Assembly: GCF_016056375.1 (NCBI RefSeq)
Contig: NZ_JAEDAE010000002.1
Coordinates: 496,001 to 560,000, forward strand
DNA: 64,000 nt
Source: Hymenobacter negativus
Lineage (GTDB): Bacteria; Bacteroidota; Bacteroidia; Cytophagales; Hymenobacteraceae
Direction of reading: 5' to 3'
The notes under the pieces are model-generated. The model saw nothing but the letters and a program-made list of their open reading frames with translations. It had not been told where the DNA came from and did no database searches. Shown in pieces: positions 1-7,781 of this stretch. Position numbers and translations under genes: made by a program. Numbering within the stretch: the first letter of the stretch is position 1; every line of letters begins with the position of its first letter.

Positions 1-547
1 CTTTGGTGAGCTGGTCTTCGTTGAGGCCGTCGGTTTCGTCCATGTGCCCGCCGGTGGCCGAGATGGCCGTGCCCGCCGAGAAGATGCGCGGCCCCGGCAC
101 CAGGCCCTGGGCCACGGCGTTGCGCAGGCTGGTGTTCACGCCCGAGCCGCCGCAGTCGCGCACCGTAGTGAAGCCGGCCCGCAGCGTGGTGAGGGCATAG
201 CCTTGGGCGCGGTAGGCCACGTCGGCTGGGTTGAGGGTGAACTGCTCGCGGAAGTTGTTGCGGCTCGACTCCGATTCGAGGTGCACGTGGCAGTCGATGA
301 GGCCGGGCAGCACGGTGCGGCTTTCGAGGTTGATAACCTTGTCCTGCGGGCCCGTGGCGGCGGTGTAGCCGGCTTGCACGGCCGTAATCCGGTCGCGCTC
401 AACCACAATCGTTTGCTGGGCCAGCAGCTTGCCGCTGCGCACGTCCAGCAGGTGGCCGCAGTGCAGGTAGGTTTTCTGAGCGAAAGCGGTGGGGGCGGTT
501 AGCAGAGACATGGCCGTGGCTAAAGCAGGAATAGATTTGCGCGTCAT
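1..547 (-). CDS. Exported amidohydrolase, partial (3' end outside window)
   Basis: Reading the minus strand from an ATG at 547 gives 182 codons without a stop, so the C-terminus lies beyond the window. The start MTRKSIPALATAMSLL followed by AFAQ is a typical signal peptide with cleavage before Gln. Next comes the amidohydrolase beta-sandwich, then TVLPGLIDCHVHLES, which holds the HxH metal ligands of the subtype I amidohydrolase barrel. TTLRAGFTTVRDCGG fits the imidazolonepropionase/prolidase-like branch. Members hydrolyse C-N bonds, often in cyclic amides or dipeptides; an exported copy probably acts in the periplasm. The substrate cannot be told because the rest of the active site is missing. 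It diverges from the acyl-CoA-binding gene. Confidence 0.85.
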   Translation of the reverse strand, partial: MTRKSIPALATAMSLLTAPTAFAQKTYLHCGHLLDVRSGKLLAQQTIVVERDRITAVQAGYTAATGPQDKVINLESRTVLPGLIDCHVHLESESSRNNFREQFTLNPADVAYRAQGYALTTLRAGFTTVRDCGGSGVNTSLRNAVAQGLVPGPRIFSAGTAISATGGHMDETDGLNEDQLTK

Positions 548-592
548 ATGGTGGATTGGTGGATGGGCGGAGTGGTGGTATAAAAGAACGTC

Positions 593-690
593 ATGGCGAG
601 CGAAGTTGAAGCAGCTCTGTCGCGCAAGTAAACCAAACGATTCAACGAAGCGGTAGGGCTGCTTCGACTTCGCTCGGCATGACGTTCTTT
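593..690. repeat. Dispersed palindromic element, GTCATGC family (copy 1)
   Basis: Inverted arms at about 593-625 and 658-690 pair over about 33 bases with two mismatches. The arm core is GAACGTCATG followed by GAGCGAAG. Related elements lie at 17984, 40791, 53995, 58910 and 62011. It lies between two divergent genes, so it is not simply a terminator here. Confidence 0.8.
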
Positions 691-754
691 GCGTTGTTCT
701 GTCTAATCCAGTAGCCCACCAACCCACTCATCCACTAATTCACCAACTCACCAT

Positions 755-1009
755 ATGACCACGCAAGAAGAATTCGACGCGGCCAGCCAGCGCGCCCAGC
801 AACTGCCCACTAAGCCCTCCAACATGATTCTGCTCCAGCTGTATGCCCTCTACAAACAGGCCACCGAAGGCGACGTAACCGGCGACCGCCCCGGCGGCTT
901 CGACTTCAAAGCCATTGCTAAATTCGACGCCTGGAATGGCTTGAAGGGCACCAGCAAAGAAGCAGCCCGCCAGCAGTACGTAGAGCTGGTCAGCGAGCTG
1001 GCGGGGTAA
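755..1009 (+). CDS. Acyl-CoA-binding protein
   Basis: This 84-residue protein has the usual length of a single ACBP domain. Recognisable family features are LLQLYALYKQATEGDV (second helix, ligand-contacting Tyr and Lys), then FDFKAIAKFDAWNGLKG, and a final helix with QQYVELV. It binds long-chain acyl-CoA esters in the cytosol and buffers them for lipid metabolism. The ATG lies in a CACCATATG context that is mirrored at the start of the divergent amidohydrolase gene. A strong hairpin follows the stop codon at once. The family is common in Cytophagales; the call is firm. Confidence 0.93.
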   Translation: MTTQEEFDAASQRAQQLPTKPSNMILLQLYALYKQATEGDVTGDRPGGFDFKAIAKFDAWNGLKGTSKEAARQQYVELVSELAG

Positions 1010-1015
1010 TTCGCG

Positions 1016-1070
1016 GAGTGACTGAGTGGCTGAGTGAATAAAACCTCAATTACTCAGCTACTCAGTCACT
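1016..1070. repeat. GAGTGACTGAG-type inverted repeat hairpin
   Basis: GAGTGACTGAGTGGCTGAGT at the left pairs with ACTCAGCTACTCAGTCACTC at the right with one mismatch across a short loop. It probably ends the acyl-CoA-binding transcript. It makes the GTG at 1034 an unlikely start for the next gene. Confidence 0.7.
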
Positions 1071-1084
1071 CAATCACTCAGTGG

Positions 1085-2131
1085 ATGATGGACATCTCCC
1101 GCAAAAAGCCGCCGTACCCCATCACGCCGGCCCTGCGCCAATACCTGCGCGCCTACGACCGCGAAACTCCGCTGCCCGTGACCTACGCCGATTTGCGGCA
1201 GTTCACGGGCTCGTTTCCGCTGCTGGACCGGACCGGGAAAGACACGCTCTGGCAAACGGTGCACTTCGAGCCGCAAACCCTGCGCGAGCTCAGCCAGGGC
1301 CTTACGGAAGTGTACGCGCTGCTGAAAACGGCCGGCGACCTGTCCTTCTCCAAGCACCTCGTGGCCGACCGCATCGATTACTGCGAGTTTGGCAACTCGC
1401 GGCCGTTCCGGGTGCGCATCGTGAACCAGCTCAACGACAACTACGACTACTTCTACGTGAAGCAGGCCGACGCCTCGCGCCTCTACGGCCTGGAGCTGGA
1501 GCACCTGCTCTCGCCCAACTCGCTCACGTTTCTGGTGAGCGGCGACACGCTCATTGAGGAGCACATCGTGGGCATTCCGGGCGATGATTTCATCCGGCAC
1601 CACCTGAGCCAGCCGCACCTCAACCAGGTGCGCATTGCCAAGGAGTTTGTAAAGTTCAACGAACGCTGCTTCGTGCGGCTGCTGGGCGATATGCGGGCCT
1701 ATAATTACGTCATCGCCGTGACGCCCGACTTCGAGGACGAGCAGTACCGGGTGCGGGCCATCGACTTTGACCAGCAGAGCTACGAGGGCCGCCGCACCAT
1801 GTACCTGCCCCAGTTTTTCAAGGATAATGCCGAGGTGGTGGCCATGTGCGCCCGCCACCTCAAGCCCGAAACCCTGCGCCAGTACCAGACCGAGGAGCGC
1901 GCCCTGATGGCCCGCCGCGCCCGCGCCGAGCGCCACCGCCTGCGCGACCTACTGGAAGCCATGCGCCGCCACGACCTGGCCCCGCCCGAGAAGGTGGCCC
2001 AGCTCAAGGCCGAGCTGGGCCGCTACCACCACACCGACGCTTTCGAGAAGTGCGATTCGATGGGCGACGTGGTGCGCCAGAACCTGTGGCTGATGCTGGG
2101 GGCCAGCGGCGCGTTTCGGGCGGCGGGGTAG
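1085..2131 (+). CDS. Conserved hypothetical protein
   Basis: This gene encodes about 348 residues with no signal peptide and no membrane segment. An in-frame GTG at 1034 lies inside the preceding hairpin, so the ATG at 1085 (or 1088) is preferred. The middle carries GDDFIRHHL, FVKFNERCFVRLLGDMRAYN and VRAIDFDQQSYEGRR. The last resembles an acidic metal- or phosphate-binding segment seen in some kinase-like folds, but the resemblance is not enough for a call. The C-terminal third is rich in Arg, Glu and Ala and is probably helical. I do not recognise the family. A paired hairpin follows downstream. Confidence 0.75.
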   Translation: MMDISRKKPPYPITPALRQYLRAYDRETPLPVTYADLRQFTGSFPLLDRTGKDTLWQTVHFEPQTLRELSQGLTEVYALLKTAGDLSFSKHLVADRIDYCEFGNSRPFRVRIVNQLNDNYDYFYVKQADASRLYGLELEHLLSPNSLTFLVSGDTLIEEHIVGIPGDDFIRHHLSQPHLNQVRIAKEFVKFNERCFVRLLGDMRAYNYVIAVTPDFEDEQYRVRAIDFDQQSYEGRRTMYLPQFFKDNAEVVAMCARHLKPETLRQYQTEERALMARRARAERHRLRDLLEAMRRHDLAPPEKVAQLKAELGRYHHTDAFEKCDSMGDVVRQNLWLMLGASGAFRAAG

Positions 2132-2238
2132 GGGGAGTAGGGAATTCTAATGACAGACGACCGACTTATTCGGGCTGGTGGCGCAGTATCGGAAAGCCTG
2201 GCACGGGCCCCAAAAGAATAGCCCGCTAGCGAACCGCA

Positions 2239-2270
2239 AGCGCCTCCGGCTCCGCAGCCGGAGGCGCTTT
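2239..2270 (+). terminator. Hairpin AGCGCCTCCGGCT/AGCCGGAGGCGCT
   Basis: A near-perfect 13-bp GC-rich stem with a CCGC loop is followed by only three T residues. It could end transcription of the gene at 1085-2131. It lies about 50 bases before the first propeller gene. Confidence 0.55.
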
Positions 2271-2322
2271 GCAGTTTGGGCGGTGTATCTTCCCTCTCTA
2301 TTTCAACTCCTTTCCAATTACG

Positions 2323-4986
2323 ATGAAAGAAGCTCTACTGCCCGGGCTACTGGCACTGCTGCTGGTGCTGAGCCTGGGCGGCCCGGCCCATGCCGCCGTC
2401 CCGCCGCCCGCCCCTGGCCGCTCCCTGGCCGAAGCCCTTAACCCCGACGGCACACTACGGGCCGGCCTGAATGGCTCCTTCGATGCCCGCGCCTTTCGGA
2501 TGCAGACCGCGCCCGATGGGCGGCCGGTGTTCCGGCCGGCGGGCGTGGCCGGGGCCGGCGATGAGCGGTGGGCCAATGGGTTTGGAGTCCGGGACGGAGT
2601 GGACGGCTATGTGGCCGCCATTGCGCAATTTGGCGTTCATGTGTACATCGGGGGCAGTTTCACGGCTGCCGGGAACGTGCCGGCCAATTGCTTGGCCCAC
2701 TGGGACGGCACGGCCTGGAGCGCAATGGGGGCCGGAGTGCCCGTAAACCCAAGCGGGGCGCTGAGCGTAACCGCGCTGGCCGTGGCGTCCAACGGGGAAG
2801 TGTATGCTGGCGGGGTATTCAACCAGATTGGCAATGTGGCGGCCAACAACGTGGCGCGTTGGAACGGTACTGCCTGGAACACATTGGGAAGCGGGCCAAC
2901 CAACGGCACGGACGGCGGGGTCAGGGCGTTGGCCGTGGCTGCCAACGGGAACGTGTACGCCGGGGGCACGTTTGGCAACGCCGGCAATGTGGCGGCCATT
3001 GGCGTGGCGCGCTGGAACGGCGCCACGTGGAGCTCCCTGGGCACGGGCACGGCCAACGGGATATGGGGTGGGTCGGTGTGGAGTCTGGCGTTGGGGGCAA
3101 ACGGGGTGGTGTACATAGGAGGCGATTTTCTGCAGGCGGGCGGCTTGCTGGGTACTTCTTTTGTAGCCAAGTGGAGTGGCACCGCGTGGAGCGGCCTGAA
3201 CAACAGCAGCGTCAGTACGGGCCTCAACGCGGTGGTGTACGACCTGGCCGTGGCGCCCAACGGGGATTTGTATGCGTGCGGTGGCTTCAGCCAGGCCGGC
3301 GGTGCGCCGGCCAACTACGTGGCCCGGTGGAACGGCACCGCCTGGAACAGCCCGGGCATGGGAGGAGCCGTCAGCTTTGGCTACGGGCCGAGGGCGCTTG
3401 CCATTGCCTCTTCCGGCGAGGTGTACGTGAGTGGGACGCTCGTGACAGCAGGGGCAACAACCAGCACCACCGTAGCGACGTGGAATGGCACGGCCTGGAA
3501 CTTGGTGCCCGGCGCGCCGTCCGTGAACAAAATAGTGACTACGCCTGCCGGCGACCTGTACGTGGGCGGGTACTTCTCGCAGGCCGGTGGGGCGCCCGTG
3601 AACAACATTGCCCGGCTAGCGGGCGGGACGTGGAGTGCCCTTGGTCCGGGCGTGGGCCTCGGCCTGCACGGGTACGCCGGCTTCGACGTTTCAGTGCAGG
3701 CCGTGGTGGTGGCGCCCAGCGGACTGGTGTACGTAGGAGGTGCTTTTCGTTTGGCCGGGGGCACTTTGGCCAATAACGTTGCTTGTTGGGACGGCAATAA
3801 TTGGCAGGCGCTGGGAGCCGGGCCCACCAACGGAACCAATGCAACGGTGAAGGCGCTGGCGGTGGCTCCCAACGGCGACGTGTACGTAGGCGGGGAATTC
3901 ACCTTGGCCGGCGGGGCGGTGGCCAATCGGGTGGCCCGCTGGAATGGCACCGCCTGGAATGCGCTGGGGAGCGGCGCTGCTAATGGCTTCAACTACGGGG
4001 CGGTGAACGGGCTGGCCCTGGCTCCAACAGGGGAGCTCTACGCAGGGGGTAGCTTCGACCGGGCCGGCAACAACATTTACGCAAATGGCATTGCCAAATG
4101 GGACGGTACCGCTTGGAGTGCGATGGGCACGGGGCTTGGCAGCGGTGGAACCTACTCAACCGGAGAAGTAGCCGCTGTGGCGGTAGCTCCCAACGGGACT
4201 GTGTATGCGGGTGGCAGCTTTTCCCGAAGCAAGCGTGGACCCACTGATTTTATTGCCCGTTGGAGCGGCACCGCCTGGGTGGCCTTAGCCACGGGAAGCT
4301 ACTACGACGTAGGCGGCCCGGTCAGTGCGTTGGCCGTGGCCGCCAACGGCGACTTGTACGTAGGAGGCGATTTTACGCTGGCCAATGCTGTTCCGGTCAA
4401 CTACCTGGCTCGCTGGAATGGGATTGGCTGGAGCGGGGTAGGAACGTCCACGCCCAGTGGCATCAACGTTGCAGTTACCACGCTGGCCTTAGGAGCGGCT
4501 GGAGAAATATACATAGGCACGAGCTTTCGGCCGCTTGCCGGCATCACAGTGGCCAACCGCATAGCTAAATGGAACGGCACGGCATGGAGCAGCCTGGGCA
4601 CCGGCTTAAATGGGTTAGTAGGTGCACTGGCCGTGGGAAGTACCGGGAAGCTGTATGCTGGGGGGAGCTTCACGGCCACCGGCGATGGAAGTAAATTCAC
4701 TGCTCGCTTCGGCATCTACGACCCTGCCGCAACCCTGTCCACCACAACAGCCCGCGCCACGCCGGCCGCGCAGCTCTACCCCAACCCGGCCCACGGCACG
4801 GCCACGTTGCGCCTGCCCGCCGGCGCGCCCCGCCAGCCCCTGACGCTCACCGACGCGCTGGGCCGCCCCGTGCGCCGCTACCCCGCCCCAACCAGTGCCG
4901 AGGCCGAGCTGGACCTGCGCGGCCTGCCCGCCGGCACCTACGTGGTGCGCTGCGGCCAGCTCTCCCAGTGCCTGGTGGTGGAGTAG
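2323..4986 (+). CDS. Secreted 13-repeat beta-propeller protein with T9SS sorting tail (paralog 1)
   Basis: The ATG at 2323 is chosen because it begins a clear signal peptide (MKEALLPGLLALLLVLSLGG, cleavage near AHA-A); upstream codons add a non-signal stretch. The 887-residue product has an N-terminal cap with PGRSLAEALNPDGTL and APDGRPVFRPAGVAG. Thirteen repeats of about 50-60 residues follow, with the pattern VARWNGTAWxxLGxG...VxALAVAxNGDVYVGGxFxxAGG. This pattern resembles Rax2/kelch-like propeller blades. A roughly 85-residue tail starts near AQLYPNPAHGTATLRLPAG and matches the type A T9SS C-terminal domain. It is likely exported through the outer membrane and anchored or released. Binding partner unknown. 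Repeat 6 is short and repeat 12 is atypical. Confidence 0.88.
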   Translation: MKEALLPGLLALLLVLSLGGPAHAAVPPPAPGRSLAEALNPDGTLRAGLNGSFDARAFRMQTAPDGRPVFRPAGVAGAGDERWANGFGVRDGVDGYVAAIAQFGVHVYIGGSFTAAGNVPANCLAHWDGTAWSAMGAGVPVNPSGALSVTALAVASNGEVYAGGVFNQIGNVAANNVARWNGTAWNTLGSGPTNGTDGGVRALAVAANGNVYAGGTFGNAGNVAAIGVARWNGATWSSLGTGTANGIWGGSVWSLALGANGVVYIGGDFLQAGGLLGTSFVAKWSGTAWSGLNNSSVSTGLNAVVYDLAVAPNGDLYACGGFSQAGGAPANYVARWNGTAWNSPGMGGAVSFGYGPRALAIASSGEVYVSGTLVTAGATTSTTVATWNGTAWNLVPGAPSVNKIVTTPAGDLYVGGYFSQAGGAPVNNIARLAGGTWSALGPGVGLGLHGYAGFDVSVQAVVVAPSGLVYVGGAFRLAGGTLANNVACWDGNNWQALGAGPTNGTNATVKALAVAPNGDVYVGGEFTLAGGAVANRVARWNGTAWNALGSGAANGFNYGAVNGLALAPTGELYAGGSFDRAGNNIYANGIAKWDGTAWSAMGTGLGSGGTYSTGEVAAVAVAPNGTVYAGGSFSRSKRGPTDFIARWSGTAWVALATGSYYDVGGPVSALAVAANGDLYVGGDFTLANAVPVNYLARWNGIGWSGVGTSTPSGINVAVTTLALGAAGEIYIGTSFRPLAGITVANRIAKWNGTAWSSLGTGLNGLVGALAVGSTGKLYAGGSFTATGDGSKFTARFGIYDPAATLSTTTARATPAAQLYPNPAHGTATLRLPAGAPRQPLTLTDALGRPVRRYPAPTSAEAELDLRGLPAGTYVVRCGQLSQCLVVE
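4714..4986 (+). repeat. Homogenised T9SS tail repeat, copy 1
   Basis: The 273 bases up to the stop codon are almost identical to 7449-7721, with only a handful of substitutions. The last 214 or so also match 10289-10502. The long direct repeats suggest recent duplication or gene conversion. Confidence 0.85.
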
Positions 4987-5051
4987 GGGCCGCCACATGC
5001 TTTTATCGCTCCTAGTAACTCACATTTTCTCTTTCCCTTTCCACATTACCG

Positions 5052-7721
5052 ATGAAGAAAAAATTACTGCCCGCACTACTTATGCTGCTGCTGGTGCTGG
5101 GCCTGTGCGGTTCGGCCCACGCCGCCACCCCACCTGCCCCCGGCCGCTCCCTGGCCGAAGCCCTCAACCCGGACGGCACCCTGAAAACCGGCCTGAATGG
5201 CTCCTTCGATGCCCGCGCTTTTCGGATGCACACCGCGCCCGATGGGCAGCCGGTGTTCCGGCCGGCGGGCGTGGCCGGGGCCGGTGATGAGCGGTGGCAA
5301 GACGGGTTTGGTCTGCCGAATGGCACCGATGCGGAAGTGCTGGCTGTGCTGTCGGTTGGCAACACTATCTACATTGGGGGTTCCTTCACGGTGGTGGGAA
5401 CGGTGCCGGCCCGGTGCGTGGCCAAATGGGACGGCACGTCGTGGAGCGGCCTGGGGGCAGGGGTAGGGGACTTAAGCGTATATGGCGGCGTGGATGGGGG
5501 CGTGTATGCTCTGGCCGTCGCGGCCAACGGCGATGTGTATGCGGGCGGCAAGTTTACCCAAGCCAGCGGGGTGCCTGCAACCAACGTGGCCCGGTGGAAC
5601 GGCACGGCTTGGAGTGCCCTCGGCGCGGGCCTGTACCGGAGCGGAGGGGGAGCTTCGGCCGTTTACGCCCTGCTGGCCGGTCCCGGCGGGGCCATGTATG
5701 CGGGTGGAAATTTTACCCAGGCCGGTGGGGTGGCCACTCAGGGCATTGCCCAATGGAATGGTACGGCCTGGAGCTTTCTCGGCACTACTACTTACAACGG
5801 GGTAAACAGCAACGTCAACTCTTTGGCGTTGGCGGCCAACGGCGACCTATACGTAGGCGGACAGTTTACCCAGGCCGGGGCAGTTAATGCCAATCGCATT
5901 GCCCGCTGGAACGGCACGACGTGGAGCGCCCTCGGCGCGGGCATCGGCAGTGTAGGCAGCGACATGGTGGCCGCCCTGGCCGTAGCGTCCAACGGCGACC
6001 TCTACGCAGCGGGTAGCTTTATTCGGGCTGGCAGCGTCACTGCCAATGCCATTGCCAAATGGAATGGCACGACGTGGAGCGCGCTAATTGCCAACCCCAG
6101 CACCGGCCAGGGCAATGGGGTGAATAGCTACGTGTATTCGCTGGCCCTGGCTCCTAACGGCGACCTTTACGTGGGAGGCATTTTTACCCAGGCCGGCCTG
6201 ACGGCGGTTAGCCGCGTGGCTCGCTGGACCGGTACGACCTGGGTGGCTCTGGGCACCGGCGTGGGCACGGGCCTGGGCGTGGAGGCCCTGGCCGTAGCGG
6301 CCAACGGCGATGTGTACGCGGGCGGGCAGTTTGGCCAGGCCGGCGGGGTGCCGACCGAAAACCTGGCCCGCTGGACCAACTCGGCCTGGGCTTCCGCCCC
6401 CGGCACCAGCCAGATTAGCGGGGTAAATGCGTCGGTTTCGGCCTTGGCCATAGCGCCCAATGGCGACGTGTACGTGGGCGGGCAGTTTGGCCGGGCCGGT
6501 GGGGTGGCCGCCAATGCCATTGCCAAGTGGAATGGCACGGCGTGGAGCGCGCTCGGTACGGGCATGGCCACCAGCGGAACCACCGCGCCTCGGGTGTCGG
6601 CGCTGGCCGTGGCCGCTAATGGCGACGTGTACGCTGGGGGCAGCTTTACCCGGGCCGGCGGCGTAGCGGTGAGCAACGTAGCCAAGTGGAATGGTACGGC
6701 CTGGAGCGCCCTCGGCACGGGCATGGCCACCAATAATGCCAGTGCCGCCTTTGTCACGGTCCTGACCGCGGCCCCGAACGGCGACATCTACGCCGGCGGC
6801 AATTTTGTGCAGATAGGCGGCGTGACGGCCAACTTCGTGGCTCGTTGGAATGGCACCACCTGGAATTCGCTGGGCACGGGTACCGCCAATGGCGTGTTTG
6901 GAACCACCCAGGCCATTGCCCTTGCTCCCAATGCCGACGTGTATGTAGCAGGCTACATCAACCAGGCCGGTGGGGTGGCCGTCAACTACGTAGCCAAGTG
7001 GAATGGTACGAACTGGAGCGCCCTGGGCACGGGAGCCACCAATGGCGCCAACAGCACCATTCTTGCCCTGGCCGTGGCGACCAATGGCGACCTCTACGCC
7101 GCTGGCTCCTTCAACCAGGCCGGCGGCGTCGCGGCCAATCGGGTGGCCCGCTGGAATGGCAGCACCTGGAGCCCCCTCGGTACCGGCCTGGGCACGCTGG
7201 TGTCCGATGCCGGTTTTGCGCTGGCCGTAGCCCCCAATGGCGACCTTTACGCGGCAGGACAGTTTACCCAGAGCGGGGGCGTAGCCACCAATTACATCGC
7301 CCGGTGGAACGGCACATCCTGGAGTGCGCTCGGCACGGGGCTGAACAACGCGCCCGCAGATTTGGTGGTGGGAGCCAATGGTAAGCTCTATGCCGGGGGC
7401 ATTTTCACGACTACCGGCGACGGCCGCAAAGCCTCTCCCTACTTTGCCATCTACGACCCCGCCGCAACCCTGTCCACCACAACAGCCCGCGCCACGCCGG
7501 CCGCGCAGCTCTACCCCAACCCGGCCCACGGCACGGCCACGCTGCGCCTGCCCGCCGGCGCGCCCCGCCAGCCCCTGACGCTCACCGACGCGCTGGGCCG
7601 CCCCGTGCGCCGCTACCCCGCCCCAACCAGTGCCGAGGCCGAGCTGGACCTGCGCGGCCTGCCCGCCGGCACCTACGTGGTGCGTTGCGGCCAGCTCTCC
7701 CAGCGCTTGGTGGTGGAGTAG
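5052..7721 (+). CDS. Secreted 13-repeat beta-propeller protein with T9SS sorting tail (paralog 2)
   Basis: The 889-residue product begins with a signal peptide (MKKKLLPALLMLLLVLGLCG, cleavage near AHA-A). It has the same N-terminal cap as its neighbours (PGRSLAEALNPDGTLKTG) and again thirteen WNGTxW-type blades. Between the conserved blade ends the variable segments differ from paralog 1, so the binding surface may differ. Blade 7 (WTNSAWASAP) is divergent. The T9SS tail is nearly identical to that of paralog 1. It starts 65 bases after paralog 1, with no terminator hairpin between them, so the three genes may form one transcript. The pre-start sequence CTTTCCACATTACC recurs before paralog 3. 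Confidence 0.88.
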   Translation: MKKKLLPALLMLLLVLGLCGSAHAATPPAPGRSLAEALNPDGTLKTGLNGSFDARAFRMHTAPDGQPVFRPAGVAGAGDERWQDGFGLPNGTDAEVLAVLSVGNTIYIGGSFTVVGTVPARCVAKWDGTSWSGLGAGVGDLSVYGGVDGGVYALAVAANGDVYAGGKFTQASGVPATNVARWNGTAWSALGAGLYRSGGGASAVYALLAGPGGAMYAGGNFTQAGGVATQGIAQWNGTAWSFLGTTTYNGVNSNVNSLALAANGDLYVGGQFTQAGAVNANRIARWNGTTWSALGAGIGSVGSDMVAALAVASNGDLYAAGSFIRAGSVTANAIAKWNGTTWSALIANPSTGQGNGVNSYVYSLALAPNGDLYVGGIFTQAGLTAVSRVARWTGTTWVALGTGVGTGLGVEALAVAANGDVYAGGQFGQAGGVPTENLARWTNSAWASAPGTSQISGVNASVSALAIAPNGDVYVGGQFGRAGGVAANAIAKWNGTAWSALGTGMATSGTTAPRVSALAVAANGDVYAGGSFTRAGGVAVSNVAKWNGTAWSALGTGMATNNASAAFVTVLTAAPNGDIYAGGNFVQIGGVTANFVARWNGTTWNSLGTGTANGVFGTTQAIALAPNADVYVAGYINQAGGVAVNYVAKWNGTNWSALGTGATNGANSTILALAVATNGDLYAAGSFNQAGGVAANRVARWNGSTWSPLGTGLGTLVSDAGFALAVAPNGDLYAAGQFTQSGGVATNYIARWNGTSWSALGTGLNNAPADLVVGANGKLYAGGIFTTTGDGRKASPYFAIYDPAATLSTTTARATPAAQLYPNPAHGTATLRLPAGAPRQPLTLTDALGRPVRRYPAPTSAEAELDLRGLPAGTYVVRCGQLSQRLVVE
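7449..7721 (+). repeat. Homogenised T9SS tail repeat, copy 2
   Basis: Same length as and almost identical to 4714-4986. It encodes the sorting tail of the second propeller protein. Confidence 0.85.
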
Positions 7722-7781
7722 AAAGGGCATACCTTCATTTCTCTGCAATCCTACTGACTCCTTCTCTTTTCCACATTACCA

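Noticed and set aside
1034..1084. GTG start for the gene at 1085-2131
   Set aside because: The GTG lies inside a perfect hairpin and would add residues encoded by the repeat.
6084..7748. 554-codon open frame on the minus strand inside the second propeller gene
   Set aside because: It mirrors the GC-rich repeats of the real gene and has no signal, domain or start context; it is a shadow frame.
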